Shown: positions 23,455-35,049 of the stretch, piece by piece | Layout: every line of letters starts with the position of its first letter | Position numbering within the stretch: position 1 is the stretch's first letter | Source of the DNA: Nicotiana tabacum | Lineage: Eukaryota > Streptophyta > Magnoliopsida > Solanales > Solanaceae | Length of the DNA stretch: 64,000 nt | Direction: 5' to 3' | Assembly (NCBI RefSeq): GCF_000715075.1 | Contig: NC_134095.1 | Coordinates: 47,780,806 to 47,844,805, forward strand | Translations under genes and position numbers: made by a program | Notes under the pieces: generated by a model | What the model was told of the DNA's origin: nothing | Seen by the model: the letters and a program-made list of their open reading frames with translations, nothing else | Database searches by the model: none

Positions 23455-24266
23455 CTGCCTGCTTCTGCCCCAACCGGCCAGTCTGAAGAGCCAGTTGCGC
23501 TAGAGCCCTCCACTGAGCCTACTTCCACAGTTGCTGACATGCCTCCCGGACCTTCCACTCCTGCTAGTCCCTCGACTTCAGCTGGCCCAGGGATTCCATC
23601 TTCTCGGGCTCATCCTATCACCTCCCACCAGCTGAGCCAAACACTTCATAGCTTGAACAACTGGATGGCGAATGCTTCATCCAAGTTGTCCACCTTGAAT
23701 TCTACCATTGCGGCTCAGTCGGCACCACAGCCAGTGCATATGCCCAGTCTATCAAGGATTCACTTAAGGAGATTCTTGCCAACCAGCAAAAGATCCTCGA
23801 TTCTCAAGCTCCTTTGCTAAGGCAGTGGATTCACATGGCAAGGCCCTGAAGGAGCTTGCCAGGGAACACAAGAAGCTGCGAAAAAAACAGGCTTCCAAGG
23901 AGTCTGTGAAGGCGCTGAGGGAGGATATTGACAAACTGAAGGCAGACCAGCTGCCTTTAGACTTGCTATTTGAGGATCCACCCCCCAGCAGCAGCACTAG
24001 CAGTAGAGCCACAGCAGGAGCAGACACAGAGGCTTCCAAAGAAGAAGAGGAAGCTTCCTAGTGCAGATGAGGCGATCATCCAGTTGGCGGACCCACTGGA
24101 GGATCCCTCCAGTCAGCCACAAGATGTTTCAGATATTCATCCCATACAGGTCCAGGCCCCAGTCCCAACAGCTGAGCAGCAGGAGACTGGGAACCAGTGT
24201 GAGGTTCCCGCACATACAGAAGACCAGGGGACCACTCATGTTCCCATGCAAACAGACGAGGCTTAG
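23455..24266 (+). pseudogene. C-terminal part of an Athila-like 3' ORF, interrupted by the Ogre
   Basis: The frame enters from bases 3-31 and continues PASAPTGQSEEP, a Ser/Thr/Pro/Ala-rich linker to about 23620. It then gives HQLSQTLHSLNNWM, a helical Q/K-rich stretch (ILANQQKILDSQ), and a charged coiled coil (GKALKELAREHKKLRKKQ, LREDIDKLKADQLPLDLL) before an acidic tail ending near 24266. Frameshifts occur near 23745, 23818 and 24000. I recognise this as the tail of a protein often labelled 'putative plant transposon protein' in Solanaceae. Its position before a long 3' UTR, PPT and LTR fits the third ORF (env-like position) of Athila-type elements. The function is unknown, and no transmembrane segment is seen in this piece. 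Confidence 0.55.
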
Positions 24267-26114
24267 GGAGCTCCTATATCCTTTCCTTTTGATTTCTTGA
24301 TGCTTATTTGTATAGTTGGCATGAGGACAATGCTAGCTTTTATTTATGGGGGTGCGCCCTACTTTTTATCCGGATGATTGTATATATTAGTTGACTTAGT
24401 TTATGTTTCTGTTGATTTTTTTATTTGGTCTGTATATATCTTTACATTTAGTTACTTTTATCGTATTTTTTATCTTCTCTTTGGTCTGTATATAAAGTTA
24501 CATTTTTGTATATATATTCATCCTCCGTTGTATATTCTAATCCCCTATTGTAAATATTCATTCTATTTTCTATTTTCGTACAAATTTTTCATTCTTAGCT
24601 TAGTAGATAGGCTCACATCCTTTTTGTTTCGGTTTTGGTGCTTTCAATAAACCCTTGGTTTTCTTAATGCCACGGTTCTTTCCAAGGGTGGAGTATTGTG
24701 CGAACCGAGTGGCTCTTCCCGATGATGGATGGCGTGACAACCTTCTTAAGGGTTTGAGTCCGTTTTTGATTTTTCTCTCGTTTTTAGTAGTTTATAGTTA
24801 AGGGTACCTCGAGCAAAGCTTCACTTGGGCCTAACACATTTGCCTTTGATCCCATGGTCAAAGACAAGGGGTTGTGTTTAGGATGGTGAAAGTAGTGACC
24901 TTGAGTCTCTTGTTTTGACCAAACAAACATCATGTGGTCTTTCGGGACTATTGTATACTCAATCGTGTCTAAGGTTGTTGTGGGCCCCCGACTCTATGTC
25001 TTTAGCAATCCTTGAGTGTGCATGGTGAGAAATCGAATTGTGAGTCCAAGTCCCGAGCCAATGATCTAGAACTTGCCTGAATGTTTGTTGAGGCAAAATT
25101 TTGAGTGAAATTCTATTTGAGAAGAGATTATAGGCTCTCCTTGATCCAAAAAACAGTTAAACAATTCCATAGCCTACCAATGATATAATCCTTAGCTAAC
25201 CCTTTTGAGCCTTAACCCTTTTTCTTTCAAGAACCAATGCTACAAGCCTATACACGTTCTAAATTATACCCTCTCTTGGAACTCAAATCGTCCCTTAAGT
25301 AATGGCAAAAGTCTAAGTTTGGGGGGGGGACAGACAAGAAAGGAAACAAAGTGATAAAGGAACAAAAGCAAAAGGAAAGGAAGGCGATGAAAAAGAAAGA
25401 AAAGAAAAAGACAAAAAGAAAGCCCAATGTGCACAGAATAAAACGGGATTCAAGAAAAACAAAAGTGAAAAAGGTGTGGAAAAAAAAGTAGAAAAAGGAG
25501 AAATGCTTGGAATTGCATAAGAAAGAGTGACAATGTGTCTCTAACCCCTTGAAAAGAAGTGAAATACTCAAACAATCAAAGAGAATTGTGCCATAATGAA
25601 TCAAAAGAAGTGCTTAAGGGAAGATGTAAACAACGTTTCCTACCCTGAACCAAAAGCCTTCATATTGACTCCACAAAAGCCCTATATGATCTTGAGTTGG
25701 ATGACGCTCGCATTAGTGGATACTTACATGAGGGTCAAGCATATGGTACTTAGAGTCGGACTTGTGACCTTTCCTTGAGAGAGAGACGAGTGACTTCCCA
25801 TTAACCTCGGTTTGTGTGCTTATACTCTAAAAGGTGAGGTTTGCTTAGGGAGAGTTAAGGATGTGTGAGTTTGGGGTCCACAGCGACCAAAGTAATTGAT
25901 AGAGTTTTTTGATGTAATGAGTCAATTCTTGATGCTATTGTGTCACACTTGATCCATAGTTTTTCAAAGTTTAAATTTTGTTAATGATCCATTCGTATTG
26001 AGGGAATTGTTAGTCCTAATTGATGCTTGTTGAGGTTACTTTAGGACAACTGGAATTACTTGGATTCTCCTTTAAGGGGTGAGTCTTATTTTGTTTGCTT
26101 GAGGACAAGCAAAG
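24267..26114 (+). other. Athila-like 3' untranslated region
   Basis: No gene is supported; open frames here (for example 24378-24650) are low-complexity AT-rich or lie in purine runs. A PPT-like CTAAGTTTGGGGGGGGG lies at about 25313-25329. It is followed by a purine-rich run (25325-25510) and, much later, by the true PPT with the same AAGTTTGGGGG core. Confidence 0.6.
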
Positions 26115-26132
26115 GTTTAAGTTTGGGGGAGT
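26115..26132 (+). other. Polypurine tract of the left Athila body
   Basis: GGTTTAAGTTTGGGGGAG immediately precedes the TGATAAG start of the LTR at 26133. Such a tract is expected upstream of a 3' LTR. Confidence 0.7.
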
Positions 26133-27644
26133 TGATAAGTTAGGATTTTAACATGTTTTATGCCCCTACTTGCCTATGCTTTGATCATATATTGTTGCAA
26201 AATAGTTCTAAAAGGCTCACAGGTTGTGCTTGATCGCAGGTTTGATCGACAAAGTGACGAAATGTCAAAGATTGGCTCAAAAAGGAGTGAAACCTACTCA
26301 AGTATCAAAGACCAAGAAATTTAAGAAAAGAAGGCCTAGTGCGAACCGCACAAAGTGGAATGTGGCCGCACTAGGTGGTTCAGAGAGTTGGTGAATCAGG
26401 CTAGAAGAAGCGCAGCCGCGGTACACATCTCGCCGTCCACGGTGAAGGCTCCGCGGCCGCACTAATATTTTGTATGGTCCGCGGTCATGAGGTTCAGAGA
26501 GATGAAGTTTGCAAAGCCAGTGCCATGCGGTCCGCGGTCGTGGTTGCGCGGACCATGCCAGCTCCCTCCGCGGCCGCGGTCCGTTATATGCGGTCCGCGG
26601 AGTCCAAGTTTAGAGAAGCAGGAGTGAGCCTAGTGCGGCCGTGTTCCATTTAATGCGGCCCGCACTGACCCCACAGGGGTATTTTTGTCCAGTTTTTCCA
26701 GCCTAGTATAAATAGAACATTTTACCATTTTTTAGGTAATGAGATACATCAGTGGAAAGCTGCGCTCGTGAGGACATATTTTGTAGCCATTTTTGGCACT
26801 TTTGCTTTACATTTACGATAGACTCTTGTAATTTAATTTTAGCAATTAATTAATATGCTTAATTCTTCATCTATTTCTTCAATTTCTTTATCTAGCAAGA
26901 GTAGCTAAACCCATTAGCTAGGGTTGTGGCTCAGCCCTAGTGTGGGTAATTGATGGGTGTTTCCATCTAGTGTTAGATTGACTATGTGTGTTTGCTTGGG
27001 TTGATTTTATGTTTTAATATAGAATTGGTGGTTGCAAACACTGATTCAAGCTTTGTGGGTACTCTTCTTGAGAAAGAGAGTCTATGACCCCAAAATTGAC
27101 CCAACAAGGAATTGGGATGGACTCATGAGAAATGATAGTCCCAATTAACGGGTTTAACCTCGAGAGAGTAATTACCCTACTTGAACCCTAGTTTCTTGGT
27201 CTAATTTGCCTACCCATTTGGTCTCGAGAGAGTCAATTGAGCAAAGTCACTTTCTCTACCGAGAGGTGTGAGAGTGGGTAAAATTGTGCAACGGTTATAA
27301 CATAAGCCCATATTATGTCAATCGAACCTTAGTAACATCTACCCATCAATTAGCCACCTAGGTACTGTCACGACCCTAGTGCCCTTCTTCCCATTAGATA
27401 CAACTTAGCAATATTCTCGTAGCATAATTTAGTGTTAATCAATAGTTTTATAAAAATAGTTATAATTCGAAAACCCAAAAATGTTTGAAGTGACATTAGG
27501 AGTACAAACACATCTCTAGGCTAGACAGACAATCCAACTCCATTACTAGCTCCCTGAGGAAATTGATCCCGACCCTCATATCGGGTAAAAGCTATTGCGA
27601 CCCACTCTTCCTACCTTAGTGTGGCATTGAGTTGGCAGCGATCA
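26133..27644 (+). repeat. Athila-type LTR shared by two bodies
   Basis: It starts TGATAAGTTAGG and ends GCGATCA, with TGAT/ATCA inverted ends, 1512 bp. A PPT abuts its left end and a PBS lies six bases beyond its right end, so it acts as 3' LTR to the left body and 5' LTR to the right body. A cluster of CpG palindromes (GCGGTCCGCGG, CCGCGGCCGCGG and similar) lies at 26400-26660. A TATA-like CAGCCTAGTATAAATAG lies near 26700. Confidence 0.7.
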
Positions 27645-27650
27645 ACTTTT

Positions 27651-27668
27651 TGGCGCCGTTGTCGGGGA
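27651..27668 (+). other. Primer binding site of the right Athila body (tRNA-Asp type)
   Basis: TGGCGCCGTTGTCGGGGA is complementary to the plant tRNA-Asp 3' end except for one base (T instead of C at position 12). tRNA-Asp priming is usual for Athila elements. Confidence 0.8.
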
Positions 27669-27764
27669 GGTTACGATGTTGACTATCTGTTTATTTAGTT
27701 TTGTGTTTTGCTTCTCTTTCTTTCTTGTTTACTAATTTTGTTTTTGTCGATCAATTAGGTATAA

Positions 27765-28895
27765 ATGGCTCTTAATGCAAATGAACCTCTCGGCAACGTG
27801 ATAGAGGGGGAGGAGGTAGATGATCTAGAACAAGATGAGGTCTTACCTCAAGTTCCACGGAGGGGCCGAAATGGTAATATAAATGCAAATGAGAACAACA
27901 ATATTCCAGACCCTCCTCCGCAACTGTCGAGAGTGGCTCCCAGAGTTTTACCAAATCAAGGATACGCCAGTGCTATTGTGCCTCTCCCAATCCGGGCGGG
28001 GAACTTTCAAATCACAAATATTATGTTGACCTTGCTCGAGCAAAGAGGTTATTTCACGGGCGCCTCCGATCAAAATGCCTACAAGCACTTGAAGGGGTTC
28101 GTGGATACATGCTGGGGTAGCAAGTAGACAAACGTGTACGAGGATGCATTGAGATTGAGGCTTTTCCCGTTCTCTCTTCGGGGTAAAGCATTGGATTGGT
28201 TAGAATGGCTCCCCAATCATTCTATTACAACATGTGATGAATTGGCGGACAAATTTATTGCCAAGTTCTTTTCTCCAATTCATATGGCGGCTCTTCGGGA
28301 TGAAATTCTAGCCTTCAAGCAAGAGCCAACAAAACCTTTGCACGAGATATGGGAAAGATATAGAACAATGGTGAAAGAGTGCCCTAATAATGACATGACC
28401 GAGGCTATGATTCAACAAACCTTTTATCGGGGCATCAACACCACGAATCAATGTATTGTGAACCAATTGGCCGGAGGGAACTTTATGGAACTTTCTTACC
28501 AACAGGCATGTGATGTACTTGATGAAATGGCTGACACCTCTTCTTCATGGCAAAGCCGAGTAAATGTACCCCAAGGTGACCCTACAGTCATCCATTTACA
28601 CAAGGAATTGCACGATTATAGCCAAGCTATTGCCGAGCTTACAACAACTATAAATCAATTGGAAAAGGCGCAATTGCAACAAGTCCAAAACCCACGCCAA
28701 GTCAATGCAATAGAAGGTCTTTCTATGTTGTAAAGGAGGCAAAGAGGGCAATATCCTCAAGGTAATTGTGAACAATATGACAACAACAATGATGGTGGTG
28801 GTTATTCAAATGAGTGCTATGATTATCAAAGCGAAGATGTCCAATATGTCAATAACTACCAAGGGAATAGAGGTAACTCTTCGAAAGGTAGAAGG
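27765..28895 (+). pseudogene. Athila-type gag, truncated
   Basis: ATG at 27765 (MALNANEPLGNVIEGEEVDD) lies about 100 bp after the PBS. An acidic N-terminus leads to the gag core: NQNAYKHLKGFVDTCW-like (DQNAYKHLKGFVDTC), LRLRLFPFSLRGKALDWLEW, KFIAKFFSP and YRTMVKECPNNDM. This is the capsid-like retrotransposon-gag domain, which packages element RNA. Helical repeats and a Q/N-rich tail (NNNDGGGYSNECYDYQ) follow. Stops: TAG at 28125 (replacing a residue between SK and TNVYEDAL) and TAA at 28731. Similarity ends near 28895, before any zinc knuckle, where unrelated minus-strand coding sequence begins. Protease and pol of this body are absent. Confidence 0.85.
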
Positions 28896-28904
28896 TTGAG
28901 AACA

Positions 28905-31232
28905 TCGATTTGTCTCCTCCGCCCTCAGCGAAGCCATTTGTCCCTGCAGTGCGGCCAACTCCGCCTCTAACTCCTTAACACTCCCTTCGAGCCCTGCGAC
29001 TTGACGACCAGAGGCTTCTCTCTCCCTAGTAAGTTCTGACCTGGAAATGCGGAGAGCATCTTCCAAAGATACCGACTCAGAAATAGTTGCCGCCAGCTCA
29101 TCGGCTCCGACATTCAGCTCGCCCTTAAGCCCGTCAATCTCTGCTACTTTAGCCTTTAATTCGACGGTCAAGTCGTCCACTTTCAGCTGTAAGTCGGCAT
29201 TCTCAGCCGTCACCCCCTTGCTCAATTCGAGCTCGTCCTCCTTTGCCTTAAGGGAAGCCTCCAGCTCACTATTACGGGCGACAACCCTCACAAGCTCCTC
29301 GTACCTTTCCCTCAACTCCTCTATCCTATGCTCCAATTGGTCCTCCCGCTGTTTAAGCCCCTCGCGAAACACTTGAAACTCGGGATCCGGATGATAAATG
29401 TCAGACATTGCCCGATGCTTAGCCCGATACTGTTGATACTTCGACGACATCTTCTTATAAAGGCCCGTCCTTTTCCTTTCACGGCTCTCCCTCTCCACCT
29501 CCAAGACAAGGGTTTAACAAAAGATAAGGGTAGAAGTTAGAAAACAAAATGCAAAATGATGATTATCGCACCAAAACGACAAAAAGAGAAGGAAAGGAAC
29601 CTACCTGCAGGGCCATACCAGTGACCTTCTTAGATAACTCCATGTCTCTCATTGCTCCAAGCATCTCACTTTTGGGAGCAGCACATAGAGGAGCGAGGGT
29701 CGACACCACCTGCTCGCTGTTCAACAACAAGTTGTGTTCCCCGAGACTATCACATGACGGTCGGACCCGTCCACCCTAACCTCCACATGGGTATGGCGAC
29801 CCATAAATTCATTGACATCCTCTGGGTCGATATTCGAGCTCGAACCGTCACCCTCGATACGAGGTCCTCCAATATTAGACGATGCGCCACCCTCAATGGA
29901 GCGCACTGAACCGGCTCCCGAACCAATTCCCTCCACTTGGGTAGACCTCCTCGACAAAATGGCATCGGCCATAAATACGGGCACTGGGGCTGTCCGGGAT
30001 GCCCCACTGCCGTCGGCGTCCGTAGCCACGCCCTCCCCAGCTCCAACCTCCTCCTTTTCCTCTCCGGTGGCTCATCACCATTAGAAGACTCATCCAAAGG
30101 ATGTGAGGAAGGTACCGACGAAGCCTCTTCTCTCATGGCCACAGTTCAAGATGAATCTCCCAGTTGAATAGCTTGAGGATGACCCTCTCGAACAGACTCG
30201 CAAAAAATTTAATCACGTATACGTAGTAGTAACGGCTTGTCTAAAGGCAGGAACCGTCTCCCTCCATCTAGAAGCTCCCCGACCTGTCGTCATAAAAGAT
30301 CGTGCTGTTGAGCAAGGTCGAATGGCCAATGAGGCAGTAAGTCAAATATTTACCTGAGAAGACCCTAGGGACATAAAGTTGCACGAAGGCAGACCAAGTC
30401 CAAGTTTTCGCCATAAGAGGCAACAAGTGGGCCACCCAATCCATGATACCCGCAATGGGGCAAGGCAGATGGGCCATAACTGTAAAACGGCGAGTAAGAA
30501 AAGACTATAATAATCATAGAAGAGAGGGGAACATAACGAACGACGACAATTACGAGTTCCGTTCCATCGTTCTGGAAATCTGGCGGAGCCAGAAATGACG
30601 TGCTCAGTCTTGATAAAGAAATACTTGTGCCAAAACTTACGGCTCGCCCGGTCATCCATCTCGACCACCAGCCCTCTCGTACCACGAAGTCTCAAATGCA
30701 CCATGGTACCTCTGAGGAAGCCAGGCGTGAATAGGTGCAAAAGATGATAAACAGAGACGCTACACTCCGCCAACTCTACGTACTTAGTTAATAGCAGAAG
30801 CACCTTAAGCGTGTACAGCGAAAGCTACACCGGGCACACCTGGTAAAATCTACAAAACTCTTCCGCTAAAGGGAAGAAAGGAAGGGTATAGCCGATCATG
30901 AAAGGATACTCGTAGAAAGCACAATACCCAGGTCTGTGGACGTCAACATAATCCTCCCTTGCCAGAGTCATCTCTACATAGGCAGGAATACCATACTTTA
31001 TACGGAGGGCATCAAGATGAACCTTCCCCATCTCAAAAAATACAGGGTTCAGAGTAGGAGGTGGGTCTTTGAGTAAATCACTTCGGGATAGGGGATGTCT
31101 CGATAGTAATGCCTCCACCGTAAGAGGGCTGTCACCCTCTTTTGACACAGCTTCTCCGTTGCCGGAAAGAGGCATTGTGGATGACAGAGTGGCTTCAGGA
31201 ACCTCTTCACTTGTACGACGAGACCTCAGCAT
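28905..31232 (-). pseudogene. Spliced coiled-coil protein with a 'putative gypsy type transposon' N-terminal domain, decayed
   Basis: Read on the minus strand from ATG 31232 (MLRSRRTSEEVPEA). Exon 1 (31232-30554) has GYTLPFFPLAEEFCRFYQ, then LSLYTLKVLLLLTKY, which I place in the retroelement-related family called 'putative gypsy type transposon'. Donor GTAATT is followed by acceptor TTTTACAG; exon 2 is 30479-30354 (MAHLPCPIAGIMDWVAHLL), phase 1 kept, donor GTAAAT. A middle region (about 30300-29609) is frame-broken near 29755 and ends GMALQ with donor GTAGGT. The last exon (about 29507-28905, acceptor CTTGGAG) is a long coiled coil (LEHRIEELRERYEELVRV, VEIDGLKGELN-like heptads). Lesions: TAG at 30825-30827 in exon 1 plus frameshifts in the middle. 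The function is unknown; the exon boundaries were read by eye. Confidence 0.55.
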
Positions 31233-31391
31233 AGTATTGTTCAGAGGAGCAGCAACACAAAGGGAATGAAAAAGAAGAAATTTTCGGTGAAGAACAGAAA
31301 CGGGAACAAGGGAGTATAAGAACAAACGATGAAGAATGAGAGGCTATAAAGAGAGAAACGGCTAAAGATTTTCAAATAATCAAACCCTTCA

Positions 31392-31401
31392 TCTATTTAT
31401 A
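31392..31401 (-). promoter_or_regulatory. TATA-like site upstream of the minus-strand coiled-coil gene
   Basis: On the minus strand the site reads CCCTATAAATAGATG, a good TATA consensus, about 160 bp upstream of the ATG at 31232. A second weaker CTTTATAGCC lies near 31345. Further upstream on that strand is GC-rich DNA resembling a retroelement U3. Confidence 0.5.
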
Positions 31402-31712
31402 GGGTTAGGTGGCGCCAGAATCGAGGCGGCAGGCCTCAAATCAGCGCAAGAATCAAAGCACCAAACCGTCAGTCCTCGCCTCAAAAATCCGTGTAAAGAT
31501 GACACACGTAAAGCTGACATCACCCCCAGGTAGCGTGTACTCTTTGGTGCTCCGCTGAATATGATAGCCACCTCTCGTTGGCCATGTCGCAACGATCCAA
31601 CGGGTCAAATTTCTCCTAAAGAAAGCATAGATTCTGCTCATCGAGGACGCACCCGGTCGCGACCTCGACGAAGCGGAGGGACTAACTGTATGGATCAGAA
31701 TTTGACCAACCA

Positions 31713-32090
31713 TGTCCTATAGTGGGCACGACAAATGGCTGAGCATCTGCGAGTCGACGCCCAGAAGGATACGACCTTGTATTAAAAGACGGAACAACAC
31801 GACCTCGACAGTAGAGTAAGCCCATTTAGGGGATACCGAGAATATTCTTGAAAGGTCTTTTGCATGTCATTTTTACGGGTGGAGGGGGGAAGGAGGGGAG
31901 AAAGATTCCTCAATATATAAGAGGAATGAAAGCCTTGTAACGGGGCATGAGCACTCTGTAAAACTCACCAACCTTGAATAAAAAGAAAATTGATAACTCT
32001 CTTCTCTATTATTTCTATCCTAGAGTTTATTATCTTCAGCTACGATTTACCCCTTCATCTTTAATTGATTTGTTCGAAAAGATTTTAACA
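31713..32090 (+). repeat. Small LTR-like sequence (378 bp), boundaries tentative
   Basis: It begins TGTCCTATAG and ends TTTTAACA. Inside are a TATA-like AATATATAAGAGG (about 31911), a transcribed-looking segment CCTTGTAACGGGGC, and AATAAA followed by A-rich DNA (about 31977), in the order U3-R-U5. No target duplication is found (AACCA versus GTCAA), and neither PBS nor PPT is clear. It could be a solo LTR that lost its flanks or part of a larger element. Confidence 0.35.
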
Positions 32091-33011
32091 GTCAAACATT
32101 TAGGCTTTAGAAAATTGCATTTACTTGCATAAGTAGGAGCACGGTTGCAAAATGTTTGGAAGGTTCTGAAAGTAACGAATACTTGACAAGGTAATTTCAT
32201 TTATATCCTGCTCTCTTTTGCGACTTTTTCCGGGACTGCGGCATCTAGAGGTTAGAAATATCACATAAATAACGGTTCACAGTTGTAGCCAAAACTTCAA
32301 AAAAAAAAAAAAAAGAACATTAGGTAAGTGATTATATTTGACGCGGAGTTTTTTAAAGAAGATTATGCCTTCTTCATTCTTCTAATTCAAGTTTAGATTG
32401 TTGGATTCTAGGTTAGAGAAGTTTTCTGAATTGCGTGTATCTTGTCTGATTCAATTGATGATTGTGTTACTCTTTTGTATCTCCTGATTCCTTTTGTTCG
32501 TTATACATGAATTACTCTTCCTCAATATCGATTTGACTTATGAATGTATGTTTGAATAAGGTACTTGACTTATGAATATTAATATTATGTACAATATCAT
32601 ATACTACGCATACCTGGTTCGGCATACACATGTCGAGTCGGCATACACATGTTTTGTTGAGAGATTAGTATGAAATAAAATTAAGAAAATAAAGTTAAGG
32701 AAAAAAATAAAATATTGTTTGACAAATGAAATTAATGGATAAACGCAATATCTCACTCACACACAAAAAAAAAAATCTAAGGGGCCATTAAAACACATAT
32801 GTACAACTTTAAGAGGAACAAATAATAAAACAGGAATATTTATTTGTAGAAAAAGAATAGAAGTAGGAACATCTAATTAATTCTATATGAAGAAAACATA
32901 ATCTACCTAGCTACTAATTAACCAAAAGGCTAGTGCTTGATAAAAATGTCTAGCCACTAAAACGAAAGAATAATTAAACACTAGAAGCTACGACTTCTGA
33001 CAGTCTAAAAA
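32091..33011 (+). other. AT-rich intergenic DNA
   Basis: No open frame or repeat family is recognised. It contains a 16-base A run near 32301 and the probable 3' flank of the minus-strand lipid-transfer gene just below 33012. Confidence 0.5.
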
Positions 33012-34949
33012 TTATGCTAATGAAGCGAAAGCTGCCATAACAAGAAGCATCGAGAAGGAAGCTGATGTTAGATTAATGGTGGATCCACTGGACTCTGCAA
33101 TAGGAGCTTCAACTGGAGCTTGATCTGCGCCAGCTGGTGCTGGAGCTGGCGATTTTGAAATTGGTGCTGCAGCTGGCTGTGGAGTTGGAGGATTAACAAC
33201 TGATGCTGGAGGATTAACAACTGGTGATGGAGGATTAACCGGCAATGGAGGATTAATTGGTGCTGGTGGATTAACTGGTGATGGAGGATTAACTGGGAAA
33301 ATTAAAAAAGAAAGATAATAAGAACAAATTAAAATGAAAAAACTAAACAATGATTTTCTTTTTTAGACATGGTTAAAACCCGTTGTCACTTAGAGAAAAA
33401 GAATAGACGCGTAGGAAATTCCTTTTTTAAATGTAATGGAGTATATATGATTTTTTTTGGTACATAATCCACTGGCCCGACTAATTTAGATTCATACTGT
33501 ACAAGTTGATTTAAGGGGGAAATGCTCCCTAACAAGCGTTTTTCTATTCCCAGAGCTCAGATGATTAAAGGTGAAGAGATTGCATTCATCCCACTATTTC
33601 TCGATCCCAAAAACAGTCAAAATTCCCTTTCATTAATTAAGTTCATAACGAGTATATGTTTAAATTCACTTTATTTAAAGGGGCCTAATAGACCTGTCTA
33701 GCTATATCTAACATTCATGGAAGAGACAACATAAAAACAATGTTTAACAGAGAAGGGGGAAAAGGGGGTATAAAATAGATCAGCTTAACAGGTATTAAAC
33801 AAATAAATAATTACGTAAATAACAAGAGGAAAGGACAGTAAGATCAGTGTCATTTTTCTAAAAATGGATTGAATTTGGTTGGTCCAAGGAAGAACATAGC
33901 AGAGATATATGTTAACCAATATTGATCCCTTAATCGAGTTTAAACAAAAAAATATGACTCCAAAATTCTTTGGCACTACTACTATATATGAATAGTTAAA
34001 GCTAGCCTCCCCATTTAATAGATTACTACATATATTAATTAATGATACAAATGTTGTCAAGATCAATCTAGTGACAGTAACCCACCCCACCCAATAAAAA
34101 ACACAGATGAAACAAAAATTTAAACGAGGAAAAATAAGTAAGGGATTAAATATATACCAGGAGAAGCAGTAGGAGTGGTGGTACCTGCATGCAAAGAGGA
34201 AATTCGAACCATAGGAAATAAGTCAAATACATAAATCTTCACCCTCATATGTAAAATTCATGGGGTATTAAAAAGCTCTCACAGTGTCACTACTCACGAA
34301 TATATTTTCTATTCATCTCTTCTTCCTCAAAATATCCTGGATGATAGATCTGATTGATCTATTCTTTAATAGTTGAATATTTAAAAATTACGTGCAAATT
34401 AAATAAAAATAAATGGGCACCTATGTCAAATAAAGCAACAAAAAAATGAAGTAAGCTATCGACGGGACTCACTGTTACAATTGGTGAGTGGAGGAGCGGA
34501 AACTCCACAGTCAGAAGGCAAAACGGCAGCTTGAGTCATGTTAACAGCGATACCGAAACTAGCACTCGTAGTCAAAACAACACAAATACAATCAGGATCC
34601 CTCTTTAAAACCTGTTTTTGTTGTAGAGGCAAACATATTATAAAACTAGTGCTATTCTATCACATTGTACGAAACTATTCATCTGTAATCTAAAAACCTG
34701 TTTAAATCCTGAACAACAAGAAGTATCTGGCTTACTGTCATTGCTATCAACCTCCAAAAACTTCAAACAAGGCATCATGTCCATCACAACGGTTGAGCAA
34801 TCCGCCGTTGGTGCCGGAGAAGGTGAAGAAGGCGATGGAGATGGAGCTTTAGTTGGCGACTGTATTGGTGGTGCACTGCCATGGCCAGCGTTTACGGCCA
34901 CCACAGCCCATGTGGCCAAAATGCACGTCACAAACGGAAAGATATTCAT
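33012..34949 (-). CDS. GPI-anchored non-specific lipid-transfer protein (LTPG type), four exons
   Basis: Exons on the minus strand: 34949-34698, 34611-34473, 34184-34158 (27 nt) and 33292-33012. They sum to 699 nt, giving 232 residues with phases that fit. All introns are GT-AG (86, 288 and 865 bp). Residues 1-21 are a signal peptide. A Ser/Pro linker follows. The eight-cysteine motif is C51, C61, C78-C79, C92-x-C94, C119, C129, the disulfide scaffold of lipid-transfer proteins. A proline-rich region has six VNPP/INPP repeats (140 to about 178) and an Ala/Pro stretch. The tail ends in a small-residue SSGSTIN site and a hydrophobic segment (SFSMLLVMAAFASLA), typical of GPI attachment. The protein should sit on the outer plasma membrane or wall and bind lipids, as LTPGs involved in cuticle or wax transport do. 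No stop or frameshift is present. The precise subfamily is not certain. Confidence 0.9.
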
Positions 34950-35030
34950 AAATAATCTTCTTTTTCTTGAATGAAGGTAGTGTAAATGTGATAGAAATGG
35001 TTAGAATGAAGGATGTAGAGTTGTAAAAGT

Positions 35031-35043
35031 TTATTTTATATGC
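35031..35043 (-). promoter_or_regulatory. TATA box of the lipid-transfer gene
   Basis: Minus strand CATATAAAATAA lies about 85 bp upstream of ATG 34949. The interval is CT- and A-rich, which fits a short 5' UTR of roughly 50-60 nt. Confidence 0.55.
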
Positions 35044-35049
35044 CTAGTT

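Noticed and set aside
23370..24039. Minus-strand open frames
   Set aside because: They are shadows of the Athila-like coiled-coil ORF on the plus strand, with low-complexity composition.
23455..24266. Retroviral-type envelope protein
   Set aside because: Only position supports it; no signal peptide, transmembrane segment or cleavage site is visible in the part present.
24378..24650. 90-codon frame rich in F, Y and I
   Set aside because: A product of AT-rich DNA in the Athila 3' UTR; it does not look like a real membrane protein.
31713..32090. Firm call of a complete solo LTR
   Set aside because: No target duplication at the proposed ends, so it is kept only as a low-confidence LTR-like feature.
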